Below, piece after piece: positions 6,469 through 13,827 of a stretch of DNA of 15,955 nt (position 1 is the first letter of the stretch; each line of letters starts with the position of its first letter). This DNA is from Candidatus Iainarchaeum andersonii SCGC AAA011-E11 (GTDB lineage: Archaea > Iainarchaeota > Iainarchaeia > Iainarchaeales > Iainarchaeaceae): contig AQRS01000041.1 of the NCBI GenBank assembly GCA_000402355.1, positions 43,729 to 59,683 on the forward strand, written 5' to 3'. Below the pieces are notes generated by a model. The model worked only from the letters and a program-made list of their open reading frames with translations, was not told the DNA's origin and searched no databases. Position numbers and translations under genes: made by a program.

Positions 6469-7080
6469 ATGTTCGATTTGCTCGGCAGCATCGAGAGTTT
6501 TTTGCTCGCTTTTGGTTATGCGGCCTTGTTCGGAATGGTGTTCGCAGAATCAGGACTTTTTTTCGGCTTCTTTTTTCCGGGTGACTCGCTGCTTTTCACC
6601 GCGGGCCTTCTCGCGTCGCAGGGAATATTCGACGTGTCAATTGTGCTCATCGGAGTGGCTCTCTGCGCCATCGCGGGTGACCAAGTTGGTTACTGGACAG
6701 GCGCAAAATTTGGAAGAGGATTGTTCAACAAGCCTAAATCGTTTTTCTTCACGCCGAAGCACATTGAGGAGGCGGAGGCATTTTACGCGAAGCATGGAAA
6801 GAAAACAATTGTGTTCGCGCGCTTCGTTCCTGTAGTAAGGACGTTCGCGCCGATTGCGGCGGGAATGGGAAAAATGGAGTACAAAACCTTCTTCACATAC
6901 AACATTTTGGGCGGAATCCTCTGGACAATAATTTTTGTGCTTGCGGGCTACTTTGCCGGCTCGTTGTTTCCGCAGGCGGGGGACTGGCTGACGGTTGCGG
7001 TTCTCGCAATAATACTGATAAGCGTGCTGCCCCTCATTTACAAGGCAATAAGGGCGCGAAAAGGAAAAGCAGGAAAATGA
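6469..7080 (+). CDS. DedA family membrane protein
   Basis: A 203-aa polytopic protein of the DedA/SNARE-associated (VTT) family. Hydrophobic segments lie near 10-35, 40-70, 140-165 and 172-192. Signature residues are E27, FFPGDSLL (35-42), AGDQVGYWTG (69-78) and the re-entrant motif FARFVPVVRTFAPIAAGMGKM (116-136) with its two arginines. Family members are linked to membrane-lipid scrambling, including undecaprenyl-phosphate and phospholipid transport, and to proton-motive-force homeostasis. A polyprenyl-phosphate or lipid flippase role would suit the glycan genes upstream, but this is inference. The start ATG is clear, and a TTTAAA box at 6429-6434 would leave a leader of roughly a dozen bases. 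Confidence 0.9.
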   Translation: MFDLLGSIESFLLAFGYAALFGMVFAESGLFFGFFFPGDSLLFTAGLLASQGIFDVSIVLIGVALCAIAGDQVGYWTGAKFGRGLFNKPKSFFFTPKHIEEAEAFYAKHGKKTIVFARFVPVVRTFAPIAAGMGKMEYKTFFTYNILGGILWTIIFVLAGYFAGSLFPQAGDWLTVAVLAIILISVLPLIYKAIRARKGKAGK

Positions 7081-7136
7081 GCTTCCGGGCCAATGACAGG
7101 GTTTGCGGTTCTGCACGGAAAACGTTTTCCTATTGA

Positions 7137-7145
7137 CTTTAAAAG
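7137..7145 (+). promoter_or_regulatory. TATA box of the surface-protein gene
   Basis: CTTTAAAAG predicts transcription from about 7167. That gives a leader of about 30 nt containing AGGGGT (7183-7188) ahead of the TTG start. Confidence 0.45.
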
Positions 7146-7196
7146 GATTTTCTAATTAATTCATGAATATTGCTTTATTTTCAGGGGTAATCGGAA

Positions 7197-9608
7197 TTGA
7201 AACCAAATGCATTGTTATTGCTCGCGATTCTCGTTTTTGCCGCAACGGCTTTTGCGGCGCCGGCCGGAGCCCCGAGCATCCTCACGGCAACTGTTTCCGC
7301 GCCCAACATCAATGTTTCCTGGACAGGCACCACCTCTAATTCCGGCGGAACCATTTACTACAAGCTCTTTAGGAAAACGAGCGCAGGAATAACCCCAAGC
7401 GACACTAACATCGCTTTTATCACTTCAACTTCATTCTCGGACACGAACGCAACGGCAGGAACAACTTACTATTATGCGGCGCTCGCTTTCGACACCAATG
7501 ATTCACTTGAAAGCGCGCTTTCCAACGAGGCAACTGCCACGGTTCCTGCGGATTCAACTCCGCCCTCAACCAGCGTGAAGGATGTGAATGGCGACACCAT
7601 CGCGCCTTACTGGGCAACCACAAGCGCGGCCGTAAAACTCGTGATAAATGCAGGCGAGGCAGGCGCCGAATGCAAGTGGAATGACACGAACAGCGCTTCA
7701 TACGGGTCATTCGGGACGCTATGCACCACCTCAGGAAACGAGGCAACCTGTGACTTGGGAACGAGAAGCCAGACAACGGGAACAACAATAACCACTTACT
7801 ACAACTGCAAGGATTCAACAGGAAATGCAACGGGCGGAAAGGATGTTTCCTTTGGAGTTGACTCCACAAAGCCTACTGCGAGCATTAACGGCACGGTTTC
7901 GGAAAATGATGTTACCGTCACTTACTTGGGTGCTGATGCGCACAGCGGCCTCCTGAAATACGAGGTTCGCGTCGACTCTGGCTCCTATATAGACAAGGGA
8001 ACATCGACAAGCCACGCGTTCAATGATTTGGCAAACGGCGACCACACTTTCGAGGTTCGCGTCACCGACAATGCAGGAAACACTGATACGAACTCGGTTG
8101 TAAAGAACGTGAATTTCACTTCAACATCCATTCCATCAAAGCCCGCAATAAGGTCGGACACGCATGAGGAGGATGGCTGGACCGGCAGCAACAATCCAGA
8201 ATTCAAGTGGGACTCGGTTTCAAATGCAACGTCATACAGGTACGCGCTGAACACCACAAGCGATTTTGCAATAAATTCGGGCAATGGCGAGTCAACAAGC
8301 GGCACATCAAAGAGCTACAGCGGCATTTCCGAGGGCGGAAAATGGTTCCACCTGGCTTCATGCAACGCCAACGGCTGCAGCTCAACGGACCATTACGGCA
8401 TAAAGATTGACGAGAGCGGCCCGCAGGCCATCACAAACATTTCAGGCATGGGCCAGAGCGACGGAAGCATATACATTTCCTGGGAAGCGCCCGAAGACAA
8501 CCCGGGCAGCGAGAACTCGGGAATCAAAGAGTACGTGGTTTACAGGAACCTGAGGCAGCTTGTCGGCAACCGCGATTTCAGGCCTTCGGATTCCGGCGTA
8601 AAGGAGTTTGGCAACATTACGCGCACGAATTTTACCGATGATAACGGCCTCACAACAGGCATTTCATATTACTACATGGTTCAGGCGATTGACAATGCGG
8701 GCAACGAGGGCTCATTGAGCTCAATAAAGAGGTTCGTTGCCGGCGGCGAATCAAACCCGCAGAGCGGCTCGTGCGGCATCCAGATAACAATCAGCGTTCC
8801 GGAGAACGCGAAAGGCGGAAGCACCAACATAAAAGTCAGCACGAGCGGCGGAAAAATAGTGAACGCGGGCCTTAAAGTGAAGATGCCGGGAAAGAGCTTT
8901 GAAACGGTTCTCATCGGGCAGGCAGGAACATCATTCGGGCATGATTACCTGATTCCGGAAAATTTGAGCGGAAGCGCAACAGTTTCTGTTGACGGCGAAG
9001 ACGAGTCAGGCAACTCGTGCCAGAAGAACGAGGAGTTCACGGTTGATTCGGAAAAGCCGGAGATTTCCTCGGCGTCACTGCAGGACGGTTCCATAGCCTC
9101 TGGAATCGTGCAGATAAAAATTGGCGCAAGCGACAATGGAACGGGAATCCGGAGCGCCGAGGCATTTGTTGACGGGAAGAGCATCGGGCAATTGAGGCAA
9201 AGCGGCAGCCTCTATGTGCTTGACTGGAATTCTGCGGGAACCACAAACGGAACTCATAGTGTTGAAATAAGCGTGCAGGACAAGGCAGGCAACAAATCAG
9301 TGTCCAGTGCAACTATCACCGTTAGCAATGAGGCCGTGCAGGAAGAAGGGCAGGGCGGAGAAAAAAATAATGGAAAAGGCCCGCTTGATTCGCTTGGCCA
9401 GAAGGACGTGCTTTTGATTATACTAGGCGTGATTATCCTAATAATACTTATTCTGGGTTTCCTTGTTTTGATTGGCGGCGGGGCTTTCCTTCTCCACAGG
9501 CACAGGAAGAAAGGCGGCGGCTTCGGGGGTTCGGGCGGCTTTGGAGGCCCGCTCAAGGGATATGAAAATTACGACAAGCCCGGAAGGTTCGGCTACAAGG
9601 GAAAATGA
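7197..9608 (+). CDS. secreted, C-terminally anchored Fn3/Ig-like surface protein
   Basis: An 803-aa protein. Residues 1-20 form a signal peptide, with cleavage predicted after AFA. Tandem beta-sandwich domains follow: a fibronectin-III domain (about 24-118, with TTYYYAALAFD), Ig-like modules (about 120-222, 223-307 and 311-405), a second Fn3 (about 408-515, with SYYYMVQAIDNAGNEGS), and two further Ig/Big-like modules (about 525-617 and 620-710, with HSVEISVQDKAGN). An E/G/N-rich linker leads to one transmembrane helix (about 737-767), then RHRKK and a Gly-rich cytoplasmic tail. There are about 16 N-x-S/T sequons, so it is a likely substrate for N-glycosylation. Cysteines occur in pairs, consistent with disulfides. 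The start is TTG with AGGGGT upstream, and no ATG would preserve the signal peptide. It is probably an adhesin or S-layer-like protein, but no specific function can be assigned. Confidence 0.8.
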   Translation: MKPNALLLLAILVFAATAFAAPAGAPSILTATVSAPNINVSWTGTTSNSGGTIYYKLFRKTSAGITPSDTNIAFITSTSFSDTNATAGTTYYYAALAFDTNDSLESALSNEATATVPADSTPPSTSVKDVNGDTIAPYWATTSAAVKLVINAGEAGAECKWNDTNSASYGSFGTLCTTSGNEATCDLGTRSQTTGTTITTYYNCKDSTGNATGGKDVSFGVDSTKPTASINGTVSENDVTVTYLGADAHSGLLKYEVRVDSGSYIDKGTSTSHAFNDLANGDHTFEVRVTDNAGNTDTNSVVKNVNFTSTSIPSKPAIRSDTHEEDGWTGSNNPEFKWDSVSNATSYRYALNTTSDFAINSGNGESTSGTSKSYSGISEGGKWFHLASCNANGCSSTDHYGIKIDESGPQAITNISGMGQSDGSIYISWEAPEDNPGSENSGIKEYVVYRNLRQLVGNRDFRPSDSGVKEFGNITRTNFTDDNGLTTGISYYYMVQAIDNAGNEGSLSSIKRFVAGGESNPQSGSCGIQITISVPENAKGGSTNIKVSTSGGKIVNAGLKVKMPGKSFETVLIGQAGTSFGHDYLIPENLSGSATVSVDGEDESGNSCQKNEEFTVDSEKPEISSASLQDGSIASGIVQIKIGASDNGTGIRSAEAFVDGKSIGQLRQSGSLYVLDWNSAGTTNGTHSVEISVQDKAGNKSVSSATITVSNEAVQEEGQGGEKNNGKGPLDSLGQKDVLLIILGVIILIILILGFLVLIGGGAFLLHRHRKKGGGFGGSGGFGGPLKGYENYDKPGRFGYKGK

Positions 9609-9613
9609 ACGGG

Positions 9614-9628
9614 TTTTTTTCCTGTTTT
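9614..9628 (+). terminator. poly-T terminator after the surface-protein gene
   Basis: Two T-runs (TTTTTTT and TTTT) separated by CCTG begin 6 nt after the stop codon. Archaeal polymerases terminate at such runs. Confidence 0.5.
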
Positions 9629-9682
9629 AGTTTCCAAAAGGCATATTAAGCATTTGAGGCTCAATTTTTTAGAAGGTGTTTT

Positions 9683-10831
9683 TTGGCTAACATGGTTACT
9701 GTTGCGGGTGCAGGCCCCACAGGAACGGCCGCGGCAAAAAGGCTGCAGGAAAAAGGGTGGGACACGATTATCCTTGAGGAGCATTCCCAGGTAGGAATTC
9801 CCGTGAACTGCACCGGCCTCATAAGCGCTTCAGGAGTCGAGGAACTAAACCTTAGGAAGGAAGTGGAAGAAACCCTCATGAACAAGATCCGCGGCGCACA
9901 GATTTTTTCACCGAACCACGAAATGGTTGAGGTCAAGAGGAGCGAGACAGTCGCGTATGTGATTAACCGCGGGAATTTCGACAGGGTTCTTGCCCGCGGG
10001 GCCATTGAAGCCGGGGCACAATTAAGGCTGAACACGAAGCTCATTGACGTGAGGAACGAAACCGTGTTCGTGGAGCACAAAGGCAGGGGCGAAATAGTGA
10101 AAACAAAGCTTGTTGTCGGCGCCGACGGCGTCAACTCAAAAACAAGGAACATCATGGGAATCAAAACCGCGTTCAAGGACTTTGTTCACGCGTACCAGGT
10201 TGTTGCCACGGGAAAATTTGACCCGAAGTATGTGCAGGTTTTTTTCGGGGATTACTCCAAAGACTTTTTCGCATGGATTGTTCCGGAGAGCGAGGAGCGC
10301 GCCCGTGTAGGGCTGGCCAGCACCTCTGGAAACGTGAGGAAGGACTTCAGCGTGTTCGTGAGCGAAAAAAACATTTCGGGAGAGTTCTGCGACAAATGCA
10401 GTTCCTTGATTCCCATAGGAGAACCTTTGAAGGGAATTGTGAAGGACAACATTATGCTTGTGGGAGACGCGGCTTTTCAAACAAAGGCAACGAGCGGGGG
10501 CGGAATACTTTTGGGCATCGAGGCGGCGCGCATCCTTGCGGACTCGATTGACAATCATTTGCGCAACAATGCGCCGCTGAAGAATTACGAAAAGAATTGC
10601 TCAACGCTGAACAACGAGCTTAGGCTGCACTGGAAAATAAGGCAGTACATGAACCAGAAGAACGAGGACCAGATGGATGCGCTTTTCAGGAAAATGAACA
10701 AGGCAAAGGTCGGGGAGTTCCTGAGCCAGTTCGGCGACATGGACAAGCCCTCGCGCTTTGTGGGAAAAATAATGACGAAACCTTCAATGTGGCGCCTTTT
10801 TCCCGAGGCAGTGAAGTTCTTCAGGACGTGA
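9683..10831 (+). CDS. geranylgeranyl reductase family FAD-dependent oxidoreductase
   Basis: A 382-aa flavoprotein of the archaeal geranylgeranyl reductase family, which saturates the isoprenoid chains of archaeal membrane lipids. The FAD-binding GAGPTG is at 9-14, and the family cysteine motif PVNCTGLIS at 40-48 contains C43. The ATG-type motif LVVGADGVNS is at 143-152. FAWIVPESEERARVGL (196-211) and LVGDAAFQTKATSGGGI (259-275) complete the substrate and FAD sites. Length is near that of characterised members, so the C-terminus looks complete even though its TGA stop lies in the first bases of the MITE that follows. The start is TTG at 9683, 4 nt after GAAGGTG. The ATG at 9692 (MVTVAGAG) is the alternative. 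Confidence 0.87.
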   Translation: MANMVTVAGAGPTGTAAAKRLQEKGWDTIILEEHSQVGIPVNCTGLISASGVEELNLRKEVEETLMNKIRGAQIFSPNHEMVEVKRSETVAYVINRGNFDRVLARGAIEAGAQLRLNTKLIDVRNETVFVEHKGRGEIVKTKLVVGADGVNSKTRNIMGIKTAFKDFVHAYQVVATGKFDPKYVQVFFGDYSKDFFAWIVPESEERARVGLASTSGNVRKDFSVFVSEKNISGEFCDKCSSLIPIGEPLKGIVKDNIMLVGDAAFQTKATSGGGILLGIEAARILADSIDNHLRNNAPLKNYEKNCSTLNNELRLHWKIRQYMNQKNEDQMDALFRKMNKAKVGEFLSQFGDMDKPSRFVGKIMTKPSMWRLFPEAVKFFRT

Positions 10832-10925
10832 ATTACCCACGCCTAAAGGCGTGGGCTTCCCGTCAACGGAACGGAAGAGCGATAGCGACCCATGCCTCAA
10901 GGCATGGGCTTCCGTTGGGTTGCAT
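10828..10925 (-). mobile_element. MITE-like IS200/IS605 relic with two hairpins
   Basis: About 95 bp with no coding capacity hold two similar hairpins in the same orientation. The first is an 8-bp stem with a TAAA loop (10836-10855). The second is an 8-bp stem with a TCAA loop (10889-10908). The left 27 bases match the terminal hairpin of the IS element at 15778 apart from a compensated pair. A further 12-of-14-bp arm pair (10864-10877 with 10909-10922) encloses hairpin two. IS200/IS605 elements carry one such hairpin at each end, so this is best read as right end (left side) plus left end (right side) of an internally deleted copy. The right boundary is approximate. It fills most of the gap between the GGR gene and the polymerase gene. 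Confidence 0.7.
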
Positions 10926-10939
10926 GAAGATTTGCGCTT

Positions 10940-12022
10940 ATGAACAGGACCATAATGCACATTGACCTTGATTACTTTTATGCGCAGCTCGAGGAGCTCC
11001 GCAAGCCTGAACTGAAGGGAAAGCCCGTTGTTGTGTGCATGTTCTCCGGAAGAACCCAGGATTCCGGCGCAGTTGCGACCGCGAATTACAGGGCTCGCGA
11101 ATTCGGGGTTCATGCCGGAATGCCGATTGCATTTGCGAAGAGGAAAGCGCCGAACGCGGTTTTTTTGCCTGCCGACAGGGAACATTACTCCGAGGTTTCC
11201 TCGCGCATAATGGATTTGCTCCGCGAATTCTCGGAAAAGTTCGAGCAGGTAGGCATTGACGAGGCGTATGTGGATGTTACCCGGCAAAGCGGCGGGAGCT
11301 TTCCGGAAGCCAGAAAAATTGCGGAAGGGGCGAAGAAAAAAATTCTCGAAGAGGAGAAGGTAACCTGCTCCGTCGGAATAGGGCCGAACAAATTGATTGC
11401 GAAAATGGCTTCTTCCGTGAAAAAACCGGATGGCCTGACGGTGATTGCGCCCGCAACAGTAACCGATTTTCTGCGCTCAAAAAGGATTTCTGACCTTCAT
11501 GGGGTGGGAGAAAAAACAGCCGAACTGCTTAAGGAAAAGGGGATAAGCAACATTCCGCAGCTGGCTCAGGCAAACGTTGCGGAACTGCAGGGGCTGTTCG
11601 GCGAGAACCGCGGCAGAATAATCCATGAAAAAGCGCTTGGAATGGACAATAGCGAGGTGGAGGAGCGCGAGAAGCAGCAGTATTCGCGCATCGCAACCCT
11701 CAAGGAGAACACCTCCGATTGTGAAAAAGTTTTTTCGGAATCAAAGGCGCTTGCCAGGGACCTCGCGGAAAAGGCGCTGAAGAACAGGGTTTCGTTCAAA
11801 ACCGTTTCAATAATCCTGATTTCGGACAAATTGGAAACCGTGACAAGAAGCAAAACTCTCGAGGCCGCGACGCAGGAAGAGCACAAAATAATTGATACTG
11901 CGCGCGAATTGTTCACGGAATTTTTTGCGGCGCAAAAAGGGTTTGTTGCGCGCAGGTTCGGCGTGAGGATAAGCAATTTCGAGGAACCGAAGACGCAGAA
12001 GAGCCTATCGGATTTTTCATGA
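10940..12022 (+). CDS. dinB: DNA polymerase IV (Y-family, Dpo4/Dbh type)
   Basis: A 360-aa translesion polymerase, complete in length. Palm catalytic carboxylates are D9 (MHIDLDYFYAQ) and D107-E108 (GIDEAYVDV). Y14 corresponds to the ribose-excluding steric gate. ATANYRAREFGVHAGMP (46-62) is the fingers signature, and TCSVGIGPNKLIAKMASS the palm-thumb segment. A helix-hairpin-helix follows (SDLHGVGEKTAELL), then the little-finger domain. The tail QKSLSDFS (353-360) resembles a PCNA-interacting box (QxxLxxFF) with the last aromatic replaced by Ser. It would copy past damaged bases and bind the sliding clamp. No TATA or SD is evident before the ATG because the MITE lies there, so it may depend on readthrough from the GGR gene. 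An ATG at 10955 is an alternative start. Confidence 0.95.
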   Translation: MNRTIMHIDLDYFYAQLEELRKPELKGKPVVVCMFSGRTQDSGAVATANYRAREFGVHAGMPIAFAKRKAPNAVFLPADREHYSEVSSRIMDLLREFSEKFEQVGIDEAYVDVTRQSGGSFPEARKIAEGAKKKILEEEKVTCSVGIGPNKLIAKMASSVKKPDGLTVIAPATVTDFLRSKRISDLHGVGEKTAELLKEKGISNIPQLAQANVAELQGLFGENRGRIIHEKALGMDNSEVEEREKQQYSRIATLKENTSDCEKVFSESKALARDLAEKALKNRVSFKTVSIILISDKLETVTRSKTLEAATQEEHKIIDTARELFTEFFAAQKGFVARRFGVRISNFEEPKTQKSLSDFS

Positions 12023-12068
12023 AAAATGAATAAGATTCTGACACTTTTCTTTTAGCCCGAGTTTTTCT

Positions 12069-12143
12069 CTCTTTCTTTTGGCACAGCTTTAACACTCTTT
12101 CTTTTGGCACAGCTTTAACACTCTTTCTTTTGGCACAGCTTTT
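12069..12143. repeat. 26-bp tandem repeat, about 2.9 copies
   Basis: Units begin at 12069, 12095 and 12121. Each reads CTCTTTCTTTTGGCACAGCT followed by TTAACA, and the third is cut short. They are adjacent without spacers, so this is not a CRISPR array. The pyrimidine-rich strand is the sense strand of the upstream polymerase gene, so each unit supplies a T-rich termination signal. Confidence 0.9.
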
Positions 12144-12170
12144 CTTTCTCTTGTTAAAGAGAAAGAAAAG
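12139..12170. terminator. 14-bp perfect inverted repeat between convergent genes
   Basis: Arms 12139-12152 (CTTTTCTTTCTCTT) and 12157-12170 are perfect complements around a GTTA loop. The site lies between the ends of dinB and the DUF4870-like gene. The left flank is T-rich and the right flank A-rich on the plus strand, so it is symmetrical for termination from both sides. Confidence 0.6.
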
Positions 12171-12210
12171 GTGTAGCGGAGAAAAAAAAGGTGTAGCGGA
12201 GAAAAAAAAA
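12171..12210 (-). repeat. 20-bp tandem repeat, two copies, T-rich on the minus strand
   Basis: GTGTAGCGGAGAAAAAAAAG at 12171-12190 is repeated at 12191-12210 with one final-base change. On the minus strand each copy is a run of eight or more T, placed just after the end of the DUF4870-like gene, so they probably act as its terminators. Confidence 0.8.
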
Positions 12211-12226
12211 TCTCCACAAAGAAAAT

Positions 12227-12562
12227 TCACGAGTTCTTTTCCGCCATGTCGCCGATAATGGGCAGCTTGTATTTTTCACCGCTATAGGCTTTGAACATGA
12301 GGAAAAGCCAAAGAATGAGTCCGGCCAAGCCTACAATGGGCAAAAGCACGATACCGATTATTGTTATGCCAAGTATTACTTGCAGCACAAAAAGTGCGAC
12401 GAATAATATTGTCGACTGCATTGCGTGGAACCTCACGAACTTGTTGTTCTTTTCAATCAGAAGGAACAATATTCCTGTGATAAAGACAAGTAAGTACGCG
12501 AGCGCGCCGGCAACATTCTGGTCCAACCCTGAACCTGATTTTGCACTAACAGCATTTGCCAT
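12227..12562 (-). CDS. DUF4870-like small membrane protein
   Basis: A 111-aa protein with two or three hydrophobic helices (about 16-37, 48-72 and 73-92) and the NNKFVRFHAMQST motif between the first two, the mark of DUF4870/Tic20-like proteins. It ends in a short polar tail containing KLPIIGDMAEK. The function of the family is unknown. The start is ATG at 12562, not the TTG at 12565, because a strong GGAGG Shine-Dalgarno (12570-12574) lies 7 nt upstream. A TATA-like GAATAAAAAC near 12613-12621 would give a leader of about 30 nt. It converges on dinB across the repeat-rich zone. Confidence 0.8.
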   Translation of the reverse strand: MANAVSAKSGSGLDQNVAGALAYLLVFITGILFLLIEKNNKFVRFHAMQSTILFVALFVLQVILGITIIGIVLLPIVGLAGLILWLFLMFKAYSGEKYKLPIIGDMAEKNS

Positions 12563-12569
12563 CAATCAA

Positions 12570-12574
12570 CCTCC
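12570..12574 (-). promoter_or_regulatory. strong Shine-Dalgarno of the DUF4870-like gene
   Basis: GGAGG on the minus strand with a 7-nt spacer fixes the ATG at 12562 as the start. Confidence 0.75.
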
Positions 12575-12661
12575 TTTCAAGTATTTGCCTTTAACTAATC
12601 ACGGGTTTTCTGTTTTTATTCGTTTGCATTCGCAAAAAAGCAGGGCAAAGCCAAGGAAAGC

Positions 12662-12716
12662 TGCCTGAATAGCCCCGCCCGGATTCGAACCGGGGTATAC
12701 AGCTCCAGAGGCTGTC
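12662..12716 (-). repeat. outer copy of the tRNA-Gln 3' half (att site)
   Basis: This 55-bp stretch is identical to 14395-14449. It contains the tRNA-Gln sequence from position 26 through the anticodon loop, T-arm and acceptor 3' strand, plus 9 bases beyond. The 5' half of the tRNA is absent here, so it is not a functional gene. A perfect copy of a tRNA 3' half is the expected footprint of a site-specific integration event. Confidence 0.85.
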
Positions 12717-12746
12717 GTCTGGAATTTTTGTTGAACCATGAAAACT

Positions 12747-12756
12747 AATATAATAG
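12747..12756 (+). promoter_or_regulatory. TATA box of the island's 323-aa gene
   Basis: AATATAATAG is centred about 25 nt before the ATG at 12776, indicating a leaderless mRNA. Confidence 0.5.
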
Positions 12757-12775
12757 TCCGGCGTTTATTACTTGT

Positions 12776-13747
12776 ATGTCACTAAAATATACAAGAGTGA
12801 AAAAACACGACATTCCAAAATACTTCGGGGGCGACAGGGGCGCGATTCACACTTTTTTTGAAATAGCAGGATACTCTGGATACAAAAGACTCATGACGTT
12901 GGTACAAAAAATGGAAAATCGTGGATATAACCATGTTGAGGCCGTTGATTACATAAACCGGCATGGCGCAAATTTTGTGGAACGTGCACTAAAGGCTTCC
13001 GAGAATTTGGATTTTAGGGTAAAAGCCGTTGAAGAACTTGGGCTAAAGAGGGCTGAAAGAGTAATAGCATTAGCTAAAAAGCACGGGAGAAGCCCCGAAC
13101 AAACTCTACAGAGATACAGGAGACTTGCCAGAAAATTGTCGGAAAATCCAAAAACTAGTGAAAGGTTGTCACAGATTGAAGCGATAAAAACTTGGTTTGA
13201 AATACAAGGAATACCGGAACTGGAGATGCGCCGTTCCTTGGTATTGTCAATGCAACTCATAAACTCCGGAAGCGAGCCAATAATTGTTACAGAAATAAAA
13301 GGGCAAAAATTAATGGAGCCACACAAAATCGAATTCGGAACCACGGATCTAATGCAATTCGTAGACCTTGCCCCTGTGTCGGTGTGGATTACCAAAGCAA
13401 AATCAAATAGAAAAGGTTTGGGTTCAATAGCATTCATGACGGTACGTTGTTCAAAAGAGAACGGACAAAAAGTTCTATCAATACATGACGTTCAAACACA
13501 CCTACCTGAAGGCACAACTGTGGAGCCACTTGTGAAAAAAGAGTGGCCACGCTTGATTGGTTATGAAATTGAAAAAAGAGCAAGGAGCCTCGGATTCAAA
13601 AGACTAAGATTACTAAGACCTGAGAAACACACGTCAGTCACAAAAGTGAAAAATCCCGAAGGTTTCAAAAGATTTTATTACAAAGTAGGAAGGATGCTGA
13701 GTCTGAAGAATAAAACAGATTTGTATATGGAAAAGAATTTAGCATGA
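12776..13747 (+). CDS. unrecognised 323-aa protein, possible C-terminal GNAT-like fold
   Basis: I do not recognise this family. The first 160 residues are highly charged and helical, with repeated short helices (LMTLVQKMENRG, KAVEELGLKRAERV, QRYRRLARKLSEN). From about 165 the pattern changes to strands and helices. LGSIAFMTVRC and QKVLSIHDVQTHLPE resemble paired strands. GYEIEKRARSLGFKRLRLL resembles the long helix and strand of GNAT acetyltransferases, and GFKRFYYKVGRMLSL resembles their last helix. A catalytic site cannot be identified. It is more A/T-rich than its neighbours, uses many AGA, ATA and AAA codons, and lies between tRNA-Gln repeats, all consistent with acquisition. There are no membrane segments or integrase motifs. 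The GNAT idea is tentative. Confidence 0.75.
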   Translation: MSLKYTRVKKHDIPKYFGGDRGAIHTFFEIAGYSGYKRLMTLVQKMENRGYNHVEAVDYINRHGANFVERALKASENLDFRVKAVEELGLKRAERVIALAKKHGRSPEQTLQRYRRLARKLSENPKTSERLSQIEAIKTWFEIQGIPELEMRRSLVLSMQLINSGSEPIIVTEIKGQKLMEPHKIEFGTTDLMQFVDLAPVSVWITKAKSNRKGLGSIAFMTVRCSKENGQKVLSIHDVQTHLPEGTTVEPLVKKEWPRLIGYEIEKRARSLGFKRLRLLRPEKHTSVTKVKNPEGFKRFYYKVGRMLSLKNKTDLYMEKNLA

Positions 13748-13760
13748 AAACTGCGTAATG

Positions 13761-13816
13761 CAATCAAAAAAAGAAAAAAAGCCGCTTAATAGCCCCACCC
13801 GGATTCAAACCAGGGT
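13761..13816 (-). repeat. degenerate third copy of tRNA-Gln 3' end
   Basis: Bases 13786-13816 match the tRNA-Gln acceptor and T-arm with 3 substitutions in 27, then diverge before the anticodon arm. The preceding A-rich run with its CAAT start (13761-13780) also matches the flank of the intact tRNA at 14373-14392. The shared flank shows that a longer segment was duplicated and then decayed. On the minus strand the same T-run could terminate the hicA transcript. Confidence 0.7.
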
Positions 13817-13827
13817 TGGCACTAAAT

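Noticed and set aside
9683..10831. GGR gene truncated by the MITE
   Set aside because: The protein has all FAD and substrate motifs and near-normal length, so only the stop codon seems to be affected.
12069..12210. Possible CRISPR array
   Set aside because: The repeats are directly adjacent with no unique spacers, and two different unit types occur.
11913..12230. Minus-strand 105-aa frame with repeated Lys/Arg-rich segments
   Set aside because: It is the translation of the tandem repeats and the antisense of the dinB end, with no family match and no start signals.
12662..12740. A second functional tRNA-Gln gene
   Set aside because: Only the 3' half is present. The sequence beyond position 26 does not form a D-arm or 5' acceptor strand.
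12776..13747. The 323-aa protein as a tyrosine or serine integrase of the island
   Set aside because: No R-H-R-Y arrangement or serine recombinase motif can be found, and the C-terminal half looks more like an acyltransferase fold.
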